Position numbers and translations under genes: made by a program. Below are positions 29,796 through 38,040 of a stretch of DNA of 64,000 nt, in pieces (position 1 is the first letter of the stretch; each line of letters starts with the position of its first letter). Below the pieces are notes generated by a model. That model saw nothing but the letters and a program-made list of their open reading frames with translations, did no database searches and was not told the DNA's origin. This stretch comes from Alloalcanivorax marinus (GTDB taxonomy: Bacteria; Pseudomonadota; Gammaproteobacteria; Pseudomonadales; Alcanivoracaceae), in assembly GCF_016785095.1 (NCBI RefSeq), contig NZ_JAEKJB010000006.1, positions 62,001 through 126,000 of the forward strand, written 5' to 3'.

Positions 29796-29818
29796 GGTAG
29801 GAGCGGCTTCAGCCGCGA
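29796..29818. repeat. Single REP element
   Basis: GTAGGAGCGGCTTCAGCCGC plus GAAAA, in the gap between two convergent genes. Confidence 0.8.
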
Positions 29819-29833
29819 AAACCCGGCGGGCCG

Positions 29834-30013
29834 CTATTTCTTAACCGGTGAACCCGGGCCCAACAGCGCCCAGATAATCAGGCCCAGCAGCGGTAGCACC
29901 ACCACCAACAGCACCCACAGCACCTTCTCGCCGGTGCTGGCGCCGGACTGGATGATTTTGATGATCGCCAGAATATCCAGCACCAGAATGACCAAACCGA
30001 TCAGCTTACTCAT
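29834..30013 (-). CDS. Small PLDc_N-domain membrane protein
   Basis: This is a 59-residue protein beginning MSKLIGLVILVLDILAIIK. It has two hydrophobic helices and the PLDc_N pattern VLWVLLVVVLPLLGLIIWALLGPG, ending in GSPVKK. It corresponds to the N-terminal membrane domain of cardiolipin synthases without the catalytic part. Stand-alone PLDc_N proteins are common and of unknown role. GGGAGAGGG precedes the ATG. It is convergent with the cls-linked membrane gene. Confidence 0.85.
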   Translation of the reverse strand: MSKLIGLVILVLDILAIIKIIQSGASTGEKVLWVLLVVVLPLLGLIIWALLGPGSPVKK

Positions 30014-30166
30014 GATTCCCTCTCCCTAGGTATTGTCGTTAAGGTCTTTCCGACGCTAGCCCGGCTTGTCGCTCCGGTAAAGCCGGTGGAGGTAAAAGCC
30101 GGTAAAGCCCGGCACTGGCATCCCCGGCCCGGATCACTACAATAGGCCCCCGTACCGCCGCCGGGC

Positions 30167-30230
30167 ATCGCGGCTGAAGCCGCTCCTACAGGGGCCAGGG
30201 CTTCGTCGCAGGAACGGCTTCAGCCGCGAG
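30167..30230. repeat. REP pair upstream of the tRNA-Arg repeat region
   Basis: TCGCGGCTGAAGCCGCTCC (from 30168) and a degenerate partner, GGAACGGCTTCAGCCGCGAG (to 30230), face each other. The second one runs directly into the first copy of the 119-bp repeat. Confidence 0.75.
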
Positions 30231-30519
30231 GCCGGAGCCCGGAGGGCGAGTGGCGCCATAAAAAGCGCGCTCGCTCCATTCCGAGCACTCGGACAGGTGA
30301 ATGCACGACAACGTTTTTAGAAAGCCCCGGTAGCTCAGTTGGGTGAACGCGGGGCCTTCCGGCGCATAGCGCCGGCCGCGTTCACGCCTCGCGGATACCG
30401 CCGCGAGGCCGGAGCCCGGAGGGCGAGCGGCGCCATAAAAAGCGCGCTCGCTCCATTCCGAGCACTCGGACAGGTGAATGCAGGACAACGTTTTAGAAAG
30501 CCCCGGTAGCTCAGTTGGA
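30224..30519 (+). repeat. 119-bp direct repeat carrying the 5' part of tRNA-Arg
   Basis: Bases 30224-30342 recur at 30401-30518 with only a few differences, including one extra T in the run before the tRNA. Each copy holds the upstream region of tRNA-Arg (GCGCGCTCGCTCCATTCCGA onward) and the first 18-19 tRNA bases, GCCCCGGTAGCTCAGTTGG. Only the second copy continues into a complete tRNA. In the first copy the tRNA stops at 30342 and passes straight into a nested palindrome: outer arms GTGAACGCGG (30343-30352) and CCGCGTTCAC (30376-30385), inner arms CCGGCGC and GCGCCGG around ATA (30359-30375). The rest of the gap from 30014 contains no gene. Confidence 0.88.
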
Positions 30520-30576
30520 TAGAGCGAGCGCCTCCTAAGCGCTAGGTCGCAGGTTCGACTCCTGCTCGGGGCGCCA
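30500..30576 (+). tRNA. tRNA-Arg (anticodon CCT)
   Basis: This is a 77-nt cloverleaf with encoded CCA. The anticodon stem AGCGC/GCGCT closes the loop CTCCTAA, giving CCT. The T arm contains GGTTCGACTCC. The acceptor stem GCCCCGG pairs with TCGGGGC with one G-T wobble. It reads rare AGG codons. A truncated twin lies 175 bp upstream. Confidence 0.95.
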
Positions 30577-30607
30577 CTTCCTTTCGGGTGATGCCCGCCT
30601 TTCTTGT

Positions 30608-30626
30608 AATGAGACTGATTCGCGTT
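30608..30626 (+). promoter_or_regulatory. Fur box before the FecI-type sigma gene
   Basis: AATGAGACTGATTCGCGTT matches the pseudomonad Fur-box form AATGAGAATGATTCTCATT at 16 of 19 positions. It lies about 60 bp before the sigma factor ATG, so iron-replete Fur should repress the sigma/anti-sigma pair. Confidence 0.75.
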
Positions 30627-30687
30627 TAATGTGTGGCTCGTCACACCGTGCCGCCTGGCAGGGTCCGTCCAAGAGCCGCCGTGAATC

Positions 30688-31206
30688 ATGTCCGCCTCCG
30701 ACCCCGAAGCCTCCCGTTTCACCACCCTGTACCGTGATCATCACGGCTGGTTGTACCACTGGCTGCGCCGCCGGCTGGGATGCACCGAGCAGGCCGCGGA
30801 TCTGGCCCAGGACACCTTCGTGCGGGTGCTGGCACGGGGCGAGCCGGTCACCGGCACGGCACCGCGCGCTTTTCTGGGCACCATCGCGCGGGGGCTGGTG
30901 ATCGATTTCTGGCGTCGAAGCGCCCTGGAAAAAGCCTACCTGGAAGCCCTGGCGCAACTGCCACCACGAACCTGTCCCTCCGCCGAGGCCCGTCACGAGG
31001 CGTTGCAGATGCTGGAGCGCACCGCCGCCATGCTGGATGGTCTCAAGCCCCGTGTGCGCCAGGCGTTCCTGCTCCATCAACTGGGCGGACGGACCCACCG
31101 CCAGGTGGCCGAGGCACTGGGCGTGTCCACCCGCAGCGCGGAGCGGTACGTAGCAGAAGCGCTGATGCACTGCTACCGGCTGCGTTACCAACTGGAGGAG
31201 GGGTGA
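30688..31206 (+). CDS. FecI-like ECF sigma factor
   Basis: This is a 172-residue extracytoplasmic-function sigma factor of the iron-starvation group. Region 2 contains WLYHWLRRRLGCTEQAADLAQDTFVRVLARG and region 4 contains HRQVAEALGVSTRSAERYVAEALMHCY. It should direct RNA polymerase to the TonB receptor promoter downstream when the matching siderophore binds outside. The Fur box before it gives the iron control. Its stop overlaps the next start (TGATG), so it is coupled to the FecR gene. Confidence 0.93.
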   Translation: MSASDPEASRFTTLYRDHHGWLYHWLRRRLGCTEQAADLAQDTFVRVLARGEPVTGTAPRAFLGTIARGLVIDFWRRSALEKAYLEALAQLPPRTCPSAEARHEALQMLERTAAMLDGLKPRVRQAFLLHQLGGRTHRQVAEALGVSTRSAERYVAEALMHCYRLRYQLEEG

Positions 31207-32180
31207 TGGCGCTGGATCGGCACACGCCGTTGCCGGAATCCGTGGTGCGGGCGGCGATCCAATGGCAACTGCGCCTTGATGAAGCGGAGGACCCGGCATC
31301 GCTGCGCGAGCGCCTTCGCGAGTGGTGCACGGATCATCCTTCCCATGCTTTGGCCTGGGCGCGGCTGTGCGAGCTGCGCGGCGATTTCCGCGCCATGCTC
31401 GACAGCCTGCCGGAGCGTGGCATGGCGGTGCCCGTGTTGCGCGACGCCGCCGTCGACCCGCGCCGGCGCCGTGCCTTGAAGGGGCTGCTGGCGCTGATGG
31501 TGGCGGCGCCGGTGGGGTGGTCCGCCTATCGACACTCGCCGCTCAGCGCCGACCTGCGCACCGGCGCCGGGGAGCAGCGCCGGTTGACCCTGGAGGATGG
31601 CACGCGCCTGTTCCTGAATACCCGCTCCTCGCTGGACGTGCGTTATGACGCCAGCGAGCGGCGCCTGGCCCTGCACCATGGCGAGATCTGGGTGCGCAGT
31701 GGCGCCGATGGGGGCCGACCGGTTCCCCGGCCATTGCGGGTGGCGCATGAATTCGGGGTATGCGAAACCCTCGACGCGGACTTTCTGCTGCGCGACGTGG
31801 GCGACGATCACGCCACGCTCTGGGTGGCTCGCGGCGAGGTAATCGCGACGCCCCGGGGCGGCGCTGCGCGACACTGTGGCGAGGGGACGGGGTGGCGCCT
31901 CACCGACAACGCGGTGACGCCGACGGCGCTCCGTGAACATCCCGACGACTGGACCCGGGGACACCTGATGGTGGACGACATGCGCCTGGGGGATTTTCTC
32001 GCCGAACTGGGCCGTTACCGCAACGGGTACACCGGCTGCGACCCGGCGGTGGCCGGCCTGCGTTTGTCCGGGGTATTCCAGCTGCGGGACCCGGATGCCT
32101 TGATCGACGATCTGGCGCGGCTGTTGCCGGTGGCGGTGGCATGGCGCACGCCCTGGTGGGTGAAAGTGGAGGCGGCCTGA
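31206..32180 (+). CDS. FecR-like anti-sigma regulator
   Basis: This is a 324-residue inner-membrane sensor. An N-terminal cytoplasmic FecR_N/DUF4880 part (about residues 1-80) is followed by one membrane segment near residues 93-110 (GLLALMVAAPVGWSAY). The periplasmic FecR domain contains GEQRRLTLEDGTRLFLNTRSS and RRLALHHGEIWV. A C-terminal STN-like contact region follows (FLAELGRYRNGY...VFQLRDPDALIDDL). It relays receptor occupancy to the FecI-like sigma factor. It is coupled to that gene by a one-base overlap. Confidence 0.93.
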   Translation: MALDRHTPLPESVVRAAIQWQLRLDEAEDPASLRERLREWCTDHPSHALAWARLCELRGDFRAMLDSLPERGMAVPVLRDAAVDPRRRRALKGLLALMVAAPVGWSAYRHSPLSADLRTGAGEQRRLTLEDGTRLFLNTRSSLDVRYDASERRLALHHGEIWVRSGADGGRPVPRPLRVAHEFGVCETLDADFLLRDVGDDHATLWVARGEVIATPRGGAARHCGEGTGWRLTDNAVTPTALREHPDDWTRGHLMVDDMRLGDFLAELGRYRNGYTGCDPAVAGLRLSGVFQLRDPDALIDDLARLLPVAVAWRTPWWVKVEAA

Positions 32181-32190
32181 AAAAAGTTCG

Positions 32191-32246
32191 GAAAGTCTGT
32201 CGGGTTTCGCCGGTTGGTTCGGTTAAGGAAAGGACACGTCCTTAAT
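32191..32246 (+). promoter_or_regulatory. Probable FecI-type promoter region of the receptor gene
   Basis: GGAAAG (32191-32196) fits the GGAAA -35 of iron-starvation sigma promoters. A dyad, TTAAGGA...TCCTTAA, lies at about 32223-32245. The -10 assignment is uncertain. Confidence 0.4.
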
Positions 32247-32263
32247 CGACAACGGAATCCATC

Positions 32264-34651
32264 ATGTTCTTGACCGCTTGCCCTTTCGATGGCCGCCAGC
32301 ACTGGCGCCGTCACGCTCTCGCCGCCGCCTTGGCCCTGACCCTGGGCGGCCCGGCCCTGGCCGCGACGCCGCCCGGTGAGCCGGCGCCGGCCGTGCTGAA
32401 CGCCATCGACATTCCCGCCGGGCCGCTGGCGCCGGCCCTGAGCCGCTTCGCCGAACGCACCGGCATCACGCTGTCGTTCTCGCCGGATCTGACCCGCGAC
32501 CGCCGCACCGGCGGCGTGCGCCAGCCCGCCTCGGTGCGCGACGGGCTCAACCAACTGCTCGCCGGTACCGGCCTGGTGGCCGAGGCTGGCGACGGCGGTT
32601 ACGTGGTGGTGCCCCTGGAAGGCCGGACCCATGCGTTGGAGGCGGTCACCGTGGACGGGCAGGGCGAGGAGGCCAATGGTCCGGTAAGCGGGTACCGCGC
32701 GGACCAGAGCCTTACCGCCACCAAAACCGGCACGCCGATTCTGGAAACAGCCCGCAGCATCAGCGTGGTTACCGCCGACCAGATTGCCGACCGCAAAGCC
32801 GGCAGCGTGGAGGAGGCGGTGGCGTACACCGCCGGCGTCAGCATTGGCGATTCCGGCCTGGACCCGCGCTTCGACCAGATCAAGGTGCGCGGTTACGCGG
32901 TCACCACCGACGCCGACTTCCTGGACGGCCTGCGCCAGCCCAACACCGGCTGGCTGTCCTACTTCACCAGCGAGCCCTATGCCCTGGAACGGGTGGAGGT
33001 GCTGAAGGGGCCGTCCTCGGTGTTGTACGGCCAGATCAGCCCCGGTGGCCTGGTCAACCGGGTCAGCAAGCGCCCCAGCGCGCAGGCGCGCCAGGAAGTC
33101 GGCGTGCAGGTGGGCAGCCACGATCATCGCCAGGCCCAGTTCGACGTAGGCGGTCGCGCCGACGATCAGGGCGAGGTGTTGTACCGGCTGGTGGGCGTGG
33201 CGCGGGATGCCAATACCGACATTGAGCAGGTCGACAACGACCTGACCCTGCTGGCCCCCTCCTTGAGCTGGCGGCCGGATGAGGACACCCGCTTCACCCT
33301 GCTGACTCAGTACAGCGACCGGCTGACCAGTGGTTCGCCGCGCCCCTACCAGGACGGCGACACGCTCACCCGCTTCTGGTCCGGTGACGAGGACTTCGAC
33401 AAACTGGATCAGCGCCAGTGGCTGCTGGGCTATGAGTTCGAGCACGCCTTCAGCGATACGGTCAGCGTCCAGCACAACCTGCGCTACGGCAACGTGGACA
33501 CCACCAACCAGTATCTCAGCGTCACCGGCGTCAACGCCGGCAACGCGGATCTGCTGGACCGGGTCAGCTACGGCATCTACGAAACCATGGAGTCGGTGAC
33601 CACCGACACCCGCCTGGTCACCGAACTGGATACCGGAGCGGTCCGCCACACCCTGCTCACCGGCGTGGATTACGCCTGGTTGAATTACGACGTGGAATAC
33701 GCCTCCGGCGCCGCGCCCTCCATTGATCGCACCAACCCGGATTACGACCAACCGGTGGCGCGGCCGGATCAGGTGTTCGCCGACCAGACCGGTATTTCCC
33801 ATCGCGGCGGCCTCTATCTGCAGGACCAGATGGCCATCGGCCAGTGGCGGTTGTCCGCCGGCCTGCGTCAGGACTGGCTGCAAACCCGCAAGGAAGATCA
33901 CTTGAACCTGGCCCGCACCAAGACCCATGACGACAAGACCACCGGTCAGCTTGGCGCGCTTTACCTGTTCGACAACGGCCTGGCGCCCTACGCCAGTTAC
34001 GCGCAATCCTTCCTGCCGCAAAGCGGCACCAGCCTGGAAGGCGATGCGTTCGATCCCTCCGAGGGGGAGCAGTTCGAGTTGGGGCTGAAATACCAGCCGC
34101 CGGGCAGCGGCACCCGGCTTACCGCTTCGCTCTACCAACTGACCCGCAGCCACGTGCTGACCCAGGACCCGCGCAACGTGGCGTTCAGCGTGGAGACCGG
34201 CGAGGAGCGTTCCCGGGGCGTGGAACTGGAAGCCGTTTCCGATCTTTCCGACGCCCTGAGCCTGACCGCCGCCTACGCGTACAACGACGCGGAAATTACC
34301 GAAAGCAACGATGGCGACGAAGGCAACCGACCCACCAACCGGCCCCGTCATCTGGCCAGCCTGTGGATGGAATACCGCCAGTTCGGCGGGATGCTGGACG
34401 GTCTCGGCGTGGCCGGTGGCGCGCGCTATGTGGGCAGCGGTTACGACGATGCCGCCAACACCCGCAAGAACGAAAGCTATACCCTGGTGGACCTGGGCGC
34501 CCACTACGACCTGCGCGGCGCGCTGGCCGGGTTCCGGGTGGGGGTCAACGCCAAGAACGTCACGGACAAGGAATACGTGGTTTGCGAGGCGGGCTATTGC
34601 TACCGGGGTGCCGGTCGCAGCGTGATCGGCAGCGTCAGCTACTTCTGGTGA
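32264..34651 (+). CDS. TonB-dependent siderophore receptor with signalling domain
   Basis: This is a 795-residue outer-membrane transducer. The signal peptide covers about residues 1-34. A secretin/TonB STN domain follows (about 45-120, IDIPAGPLAPALSRFAERTGITLSF), then the plug (TARSISVVTADQIADRK, and LKGPSSVLYGQISPGGLVN) and a 22-strand barrel ending GSVSYFW with the terminal aromatic residue. The STN domain shows it signals to the FecR protein next door. The barrel resembles hydroxamate receptors of the FhuA/FoxA type; the siderophore is not determined. It is probably the target of the local sigma factor. Confidence 0.93.
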   Translation: MFLTACPFDGRQHWRRHALAAALALTLGGPALAATPPGEPAPAVLNAIDIPAGPLAPALSRFAERTGITLSFSPDLTRDRRTGGVRQPASVRDGLNQLLAGTGLVAEAGDGGYVVVPLEGRTHALEAVTVDGQGEEANGPVSGYRADQSLTATKTGTPILETARSISVVTADQIADRKAGSVEEAVAYTAGVSIGDSGLDPRFDQIKVRGYAVTTDADFLDGLRQPNTGWLSYFTSEPYALERVEVLKGPSSVLYGQISPGGLVNRVSKRPSAQARQEVGVQVGSHDHRQAQFDVGGRADDQGEVLYRLVGVARDANTDIEQVDNDLTLLAPSLSWRPDEDTRFTLLTQYSDRLTSGSPRPYQDGDTLTRFWSGDEDFDKLDQRQWLLGYEFEHAFSDTVSVQHNLRYGNVDTTNQYLSVTGVNAGNADLLDRVSYGIYETMESVTTDTRLVTELDTGAVRHTLLTGVDYAWLNYDVEYASGAAPSIDRTNPDYDQPVARPDQVFADQTGISHRGGLYLQDQMAIGQWRLSAGLRQDWLQTRKEDHLNLARTKTHDDKTTGQLGALYLFDNGLAPYASYAQSFLPQSGTSLEGDAFDPSEGEQFELGLKYQPPGSGTRLTASLYQLTRSHVLTQDPRNVAFSVETGEERSRGVELEAVSDLSDALSLTAAYAYNDAEITESNDGDEGNRPTNRPRHLASLWMEYRQFGGMLDGLGVAGGARYVGSGYDDAANTRKNESYTLVDLGAHYDLRGALAGFRVGVNAKNVTDKEYVVCEAGYCYRGAGRSVIGSVSYFW

Positions 34652-34656
34652 GGGCA

Positions 34657-35511
34657 ATGGCCATGATGATCCTCACGGATTCCTGGCGGGCGGTGATGAG
34701 CCTGGCTCTGGTGGCGCTGGCGGTCAGTGCCGCCGCCGAGCCGGTGGCGCTCAGCGGTACGCGCGAATGGCAACTGCGCAACGCCGACGGCGATGCCTAT
34801 CGCATCATGATCAGCGAGCCTCAGGGCGAGCTGCCCTACACCGGCGGCTACCCGGTGCTCTATGTGCTCGACGCCAACGCCTATTTCGCTTCTCTGCATG
34901 AGGCCAAGCGGGCGCAAAAGGCGTGGCGGCGGGCGTTGATCGTGGGCATCGGCTACCCGGGAGACGAACCGCTGAATTTCCGGCGCCGTTCCTATGATTT
35001 CTCGCCGCCGGTGCCCGAGGAGCGCAACGATCCGCCTCAAGGCGGCCAGGACAAGCTGCTCGATTTTCTCGCCAACACGGTGATGCCGAAAGTGGCCGCC
35101 GAATACCCGGTGGACCCCGGCCAACAAAGCCTGTACGGCCATTCCTTCGGCGGCATGTTCGCGGTCTACGCGTTTTTCACCCGGCCCGGGCTGTTCGACC
35201 ACGTGGTGGCCGCCAGCCCCAGCCTGTGGTGGCACGACCGCTATCTGCTGGCCCCGGAACACCACTTCAGCGAACGGGTGAAAGCCGGCGACATCGACGT
35301 CACCCACGCCAGCCTGGCGCTGATTCTGGCGGAACGGGATTCGCCCCAGGAAATTCAGGATGCCGGCGCCCTGCAACGGCGGCTTGAGCCGCTCTCCGGC
35401 CACGGGCTGCGCGCCAGCATGACGGTGATCGACGGTGAGGATCATATGTCGCTGCCGTTTCGCATCGAGAACCGGGTATTGAGGGAGGTGCTCACCGCGC
35501 GGCGCCGTTAG
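34657..35511 (+). CDS. Periplasmic siderophore esterase-like hydrolase
   Basis: This is a 284-residue alpha/beta hydrolase of the esterase D / IroE-BesA group. A signal peptide (about residues 1-26, ending AVSAAA) exports it. The nucleophile elbow GHSFGGMF holds the catalytic Ser, and GEDHMSLP near the C terminus holds the His. Relatives cut ferric siderophores or their esters to release iron. ATG codons at 34657, 34663 and 34666 are in frame; the first is used. It starts six bases after the receptor stop, so they form one operon and probably act on the same ligand. Confidence 0.85.
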   Translation: MAMMILTDSWRAVMSLALVALAVSAAAEPVALSGTREWQLRNADGDAYRIMISEPQGELPYTGGYPVLYVLDANAYFASLHEAKRAQKAWRRALIVGIGYPGDEPLNFRRRSYDFSPPVPEERNDPPQGGQDKLLDFLANTVMPKVAAEYPVDPGQQSLYGHSFGGMFAVYAFFTRPGLFDHVVAASPSLWWHDRYLLAPEHHFSERVKAGDIDVTHASLALILAERDSPQEIQDAGALQRRLEPLSGHGLRASMTVIDGEDHMSLPFRIENRVLREVLTARRR

Positions 35512-35596
35512 CGCCGGGCCGGGTTTTGACGTAACGTTTCCTTCCAACATGCATCCATGGGGGCATGAACGCGGTCCCTACCCCGAGGAGCACGCC

Positions 35597-36559
35597 ATGA
35601 AGGACACCCGGCCCCTGTTGCTGCGCAGCCGAACGGATTTCCCGCCGTTGCGCCGGCGGCGCACCCGCATTCTGCAGGTGAATCTGGGCTACCTGTGCAA
35701 TCTGAGCTGCGTGCACTGCCATGTGAACGCCGGCCCCACCCGCACCGAGCTGATGAGCCGGAAGGTGGTGGAGCAGGTGATCGCGGTGCTCGATCAGGGC
35801 GAGGTACGGGTGTTGGATCTGACCGGCGGCGCTCCGGAGATGAACCCGCACTTCCGGGATCTGGTGCGCGCCGCCCGCGCCCGCGATGTCACCGTGATCG
35901 ACCGCTGCAACCTGACCATCGTGCTCGAGGAAGGCTACCAGGATCTGCCCGAATTCCTGGCCGGGCAGGGCGTGCAGGTGGTGGCGTCGCTGCCGTGCTA
36001 TCTGGAAGACAACGTCAACCAGCAGCGCGGCAAGGGCGTTTACCAGGGCAGCATCGAGGCGATTCGCCGGCTTAACGCCGCCGGTTACGGTGACAGCGAG
36101 GCGCTGCCGCTGGACCTGGTTTACAACCCGGTGGGCGCCCATCTTCCCCCTCCCCAGGCGGCCCTGGAAGCGGATTACAAACGCGAGCTGGGCGAGCGCT
36201 TCGGCATCCGGTTCAACCACCTGCTGACCATCACCAACATGCCGATCAGCCGTTTCGGCGCGGTGCTGCTGGCCCAGGACCGCTTCAACGATTACATGCG
36301 ACTGCTGCGCGACAGCCACAATGACGCTAACCTGGACGCGGTGATGTGCCGCGATACCCTGAGCGTGGACTATCGTGGCTATCTCTATGATTGCGATTTC
36401 AACCAGATGCTGGATCTGCCCCAGGGTGGCGGCGAGCGCCACCCCCATCTCGAGGAGTTGCTGGCGGCGGACAAGGACGGCGAAGGCATTTACGTGGCCG
36501 ATCATTGCTTTGGCTGCACCGCCGGCGCCGGCAGCAGTTGCGGAGGAGCGCTGGAATGA
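35597..36559 (+). CDS. arsS: Arsenosugar biosynthesis radical SAM protein ArsS-like
   Basis: This is a 320-residue radical SAM enzyme. The cluster motif CNLSCVHC lies at about residues 38-45. The C-terminal region has CFGCTAGAGSSCGGAL, the cysteine-rich end of the ArsS/DUF3641 family, plus a CRDTLSVDYRGYLYDCDFNQML segment. ArsS proteins add a deoxyadenosyl group to dimethylarsenic in the arsenosugar pathway. ATG 35597 follows GAGGAG. The next two genes are the usual companions. arsM, which makes the methylated substrate, is not adjacent. Confidence 0.88.
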   Translation: MKDTRPLLLRSRTDFPPLRRRRTRILQVNLGYLCNLSCVHCHVNAGPTRTELMSRKVVEQVIAVLDQGEVRVLDLTGGAPEMNPHFRDLVRAARARDVTVIDRCNLTIVLEEGYQDLPEFLAGQGVQVVASLPCYLEDNVNQQRGKGVYQGSIEAIRRLNAAGYGDSEALPLDLVYNPVGAHLPPPQAALEADYKRELGERFGIRFNHLLTITNMPISRFGAVLLAQDRFNDYMRLLRDSHNDANLDAVMCRDTLSVDYRGYLYDCDFNQMLDLPQGGGERHPHLEELLAADKDGEGIYVADHCFGCTAGAGSSCGGALE

Positions 36560-37248
36560 GCCTGAGCGTGGTGATCCCGGTGCTGGACGAAGCCAAATGC
36601 CTGGAGGCTTTCCTGGCCGGCTTGCGTGAGCGCCTGACGGAGAACGACGAAATCATTGTGGTGGACGGCGGCAGCCAGGACGGCAGCCCGCTGATCGCCC
36701 GCCAATACGCCGACGTGGTGTTGCACTGTGATCGTGGCCGGGCGCGCCAGATGAACCTGGGCGCCGAGCGCGCCAAAGGGGACTGGCTGTGGTTTCTGCA
36801 CGCCGATTGCGGTCGGGTCAAACGCGGTCATCTGCGTGCCCTGCGGGCCCTGCCCGAGGACGCTCTCTGGGGCCGCTTCGATGTGCGCCTCTCCGGTGAC
36901 CACCGGCTGTTCCCGATGATTGGCCATGCCATGAACCTGCGCTCGCGCTGGACCGGCATCGCCACCGGCGACCAGGGCATCTTCGTGCGCCGGGATCTGT
37001 TCCTGGAACTGGGCGGCTTCCCGATGCAACCGCTGATGGAGGACGTGGCGCTCAGCACCCGCCTGCGCGGCCGCGCCAAGCCGGTGTGCCTGCGCCCGCG
37101 CCTGGAGGCGGACAGCCGCCGCTGGGAGGAGAACGGCGTGCTGCGCACCACCCTGCTGATGTGGCAGTTGCGCTGGCGCTACTGGCGCGGCGAGGACCCG
37201 GCGCGGTTGCACCGGGACTACTACCGCCACCATTATTATCAACGCTGA
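36556..37248 (+). CDS. Glycosyltransferase, TIGR04283 type (arsenosugar cluster)
   Basis: This is a 230-residue GT2-fold transferase. It opens LSVVIPVLDEAKCLEAFL and has the NDP-sugar motifs VVDGGSQDGS and FLHADC, plus ATGDQGIFVRRDLFLELGGFP. The TIGR04283 family is typically encoded next to arsS. It starts inside the arsS stop (ATGA), so translation is coupled. It has no clear membrane segments. The exact sugar donor is not known. Confidence 0.85.
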   Translation: MSLSVVIPVLDEAKCLEAFLAGLRERLTENDEIIVVDGGSQDGSPLIARQYADVVLHCDRGRARQMNLGAERAKGDWLWFLHADCGRVKRGHLRALRALPEDALWGRFDVRLSGDHRLFPMIGHAMNLRSRWTGIATGDQGIFVRRDLFLELGGFPMQPLMEDVALSTRLRGRAKPVCLRPRLEADSRRWEENGVLRTTLLMWQLRWRYWRGEDPARLHRDYYRHHYYQR

Positions 37249-37255
37249 GGCCGGC

Positions 37256-37870
37256 ATGGGCGGCGAGACCCTGCTGATGGTGTTCGCCCGGGCTCCCCGC
37301 CTGGGCCAGGTGAAAACCCGCCTGATTCCGGCTTTGGGCGAGCAGGGCGCGCTGGCGGTGCACCAACGGCTGCTGGATCGGACCCTGACCGAGGCCGCCG
37401 CCTTCGCCGGCCCGGCCCGGCTGATGCTGGACCAGCCCGACGAGACCCTGGCGCGGCGTGCCGCCGCGATCAATCTCTCCGTGGGATACCAGCAGGGCGC
37501 GGACCTGGGTGAGCGCATGGCCCGCGCCCTGGCCGTCGGCCTGGCCGACCATGCCCGGGTGTTGCTGGTGGGCTGCGACTGCCCGGTGCTGGATCAGGCT
37601 TATCTGGCCCTGGCCGAGGACCGCCTGCGGCACGGTCGGGTGGTGCTCGGCGCCAGTGAAGACGGCGGCTTCGTGCTGATCGGCGGCGGCGACGCCAAGG
37701 TCTGGCGGGCGGACCGTTTCGAGGGTGTGCGACTCGGTGGTGGTTACGCCCTGGCGGACACCCTGGTGGCCCTCAACGACGAAAGCGGCGTGGAGGTCCT
37801 GCCGCCCCTGTGGGACGTGGATCGTCCCGAAGATGTGCGCAGAGCCCGGAATCTGGGCGTACTTCCCTGA
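37256..37870 (+). CDS. DUF2064 / TIGR04282 glycosyltransferase-like protein
   Basis: This is a 204-residue protein of the TIGR04282 (DUF2064) family, a nucleotidyl/glycosyltransferase-A fold that accompanies TIGR04283 genes. Characteristic segments are FARAPRLGQVKTRLIPALG, VLLVGCDCPVL and GASEDGGFVLIGGG. It begins 7 bp after the previous stop and closes the arsenosugar-type operon. The biochemical role of this family is not settled. Confidence 0.83.
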   Translation: MGGETLLMVFARAPRLGQVKTRLIPALGEQGALAVHQRLLDRTLTEAAAFAGPARLMLDQPDETLARRAAAINLSVGYQQGADLGERMARALAVGLADHARVLLVGCDCPVLDQAYLALAEDRLRHGRVVLGASEDGGFVLIGGGDAKVWRADRFEGVRLGGGYALADTLVALNDESGVEVLPPLWDVDRPEDVRRARNLGVLP

Positions 37871-37873
37871 AAT

Positions 37874-37927
37874 CGTCTCATATTATGAGACGGAAACCGT
37901 GAGCTACACGGTTGCCCCCCCTATACT
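37874..37927 (+). promoter_or_regulatory. Two adjacent dyads and candidate -10 before the hpt gene
   Basis: CGTCTCATATTATGAGACG (37874-37892) is a perfect inverted repeat with a 5-bp centre. AACCGTG/CACGGTT (37895-37901 with 37907-37913) follows at once. TATACT at 37922-37927 could be a -10 element. No known regulator motif was recognised. Confidence 0.5.
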
Positions 37928-38040
37928 CGAAATCGCGGATATGCCTCCGGTCGTGGTTCCGGTCGGAGAGCCCGAGGCCCAGCGTCCGGGTGTCGGCGCG
38001 GTTGGAAGAGGGCGCCATCTTCGACTCAAGGGAGTGACAC

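Noticed and set aside
13218..30230. Repeated palindromes as a CRISPR array
   Set aside because: The copies are far apart, lack regular spacers and no cas gene is present; they fit REP elements.
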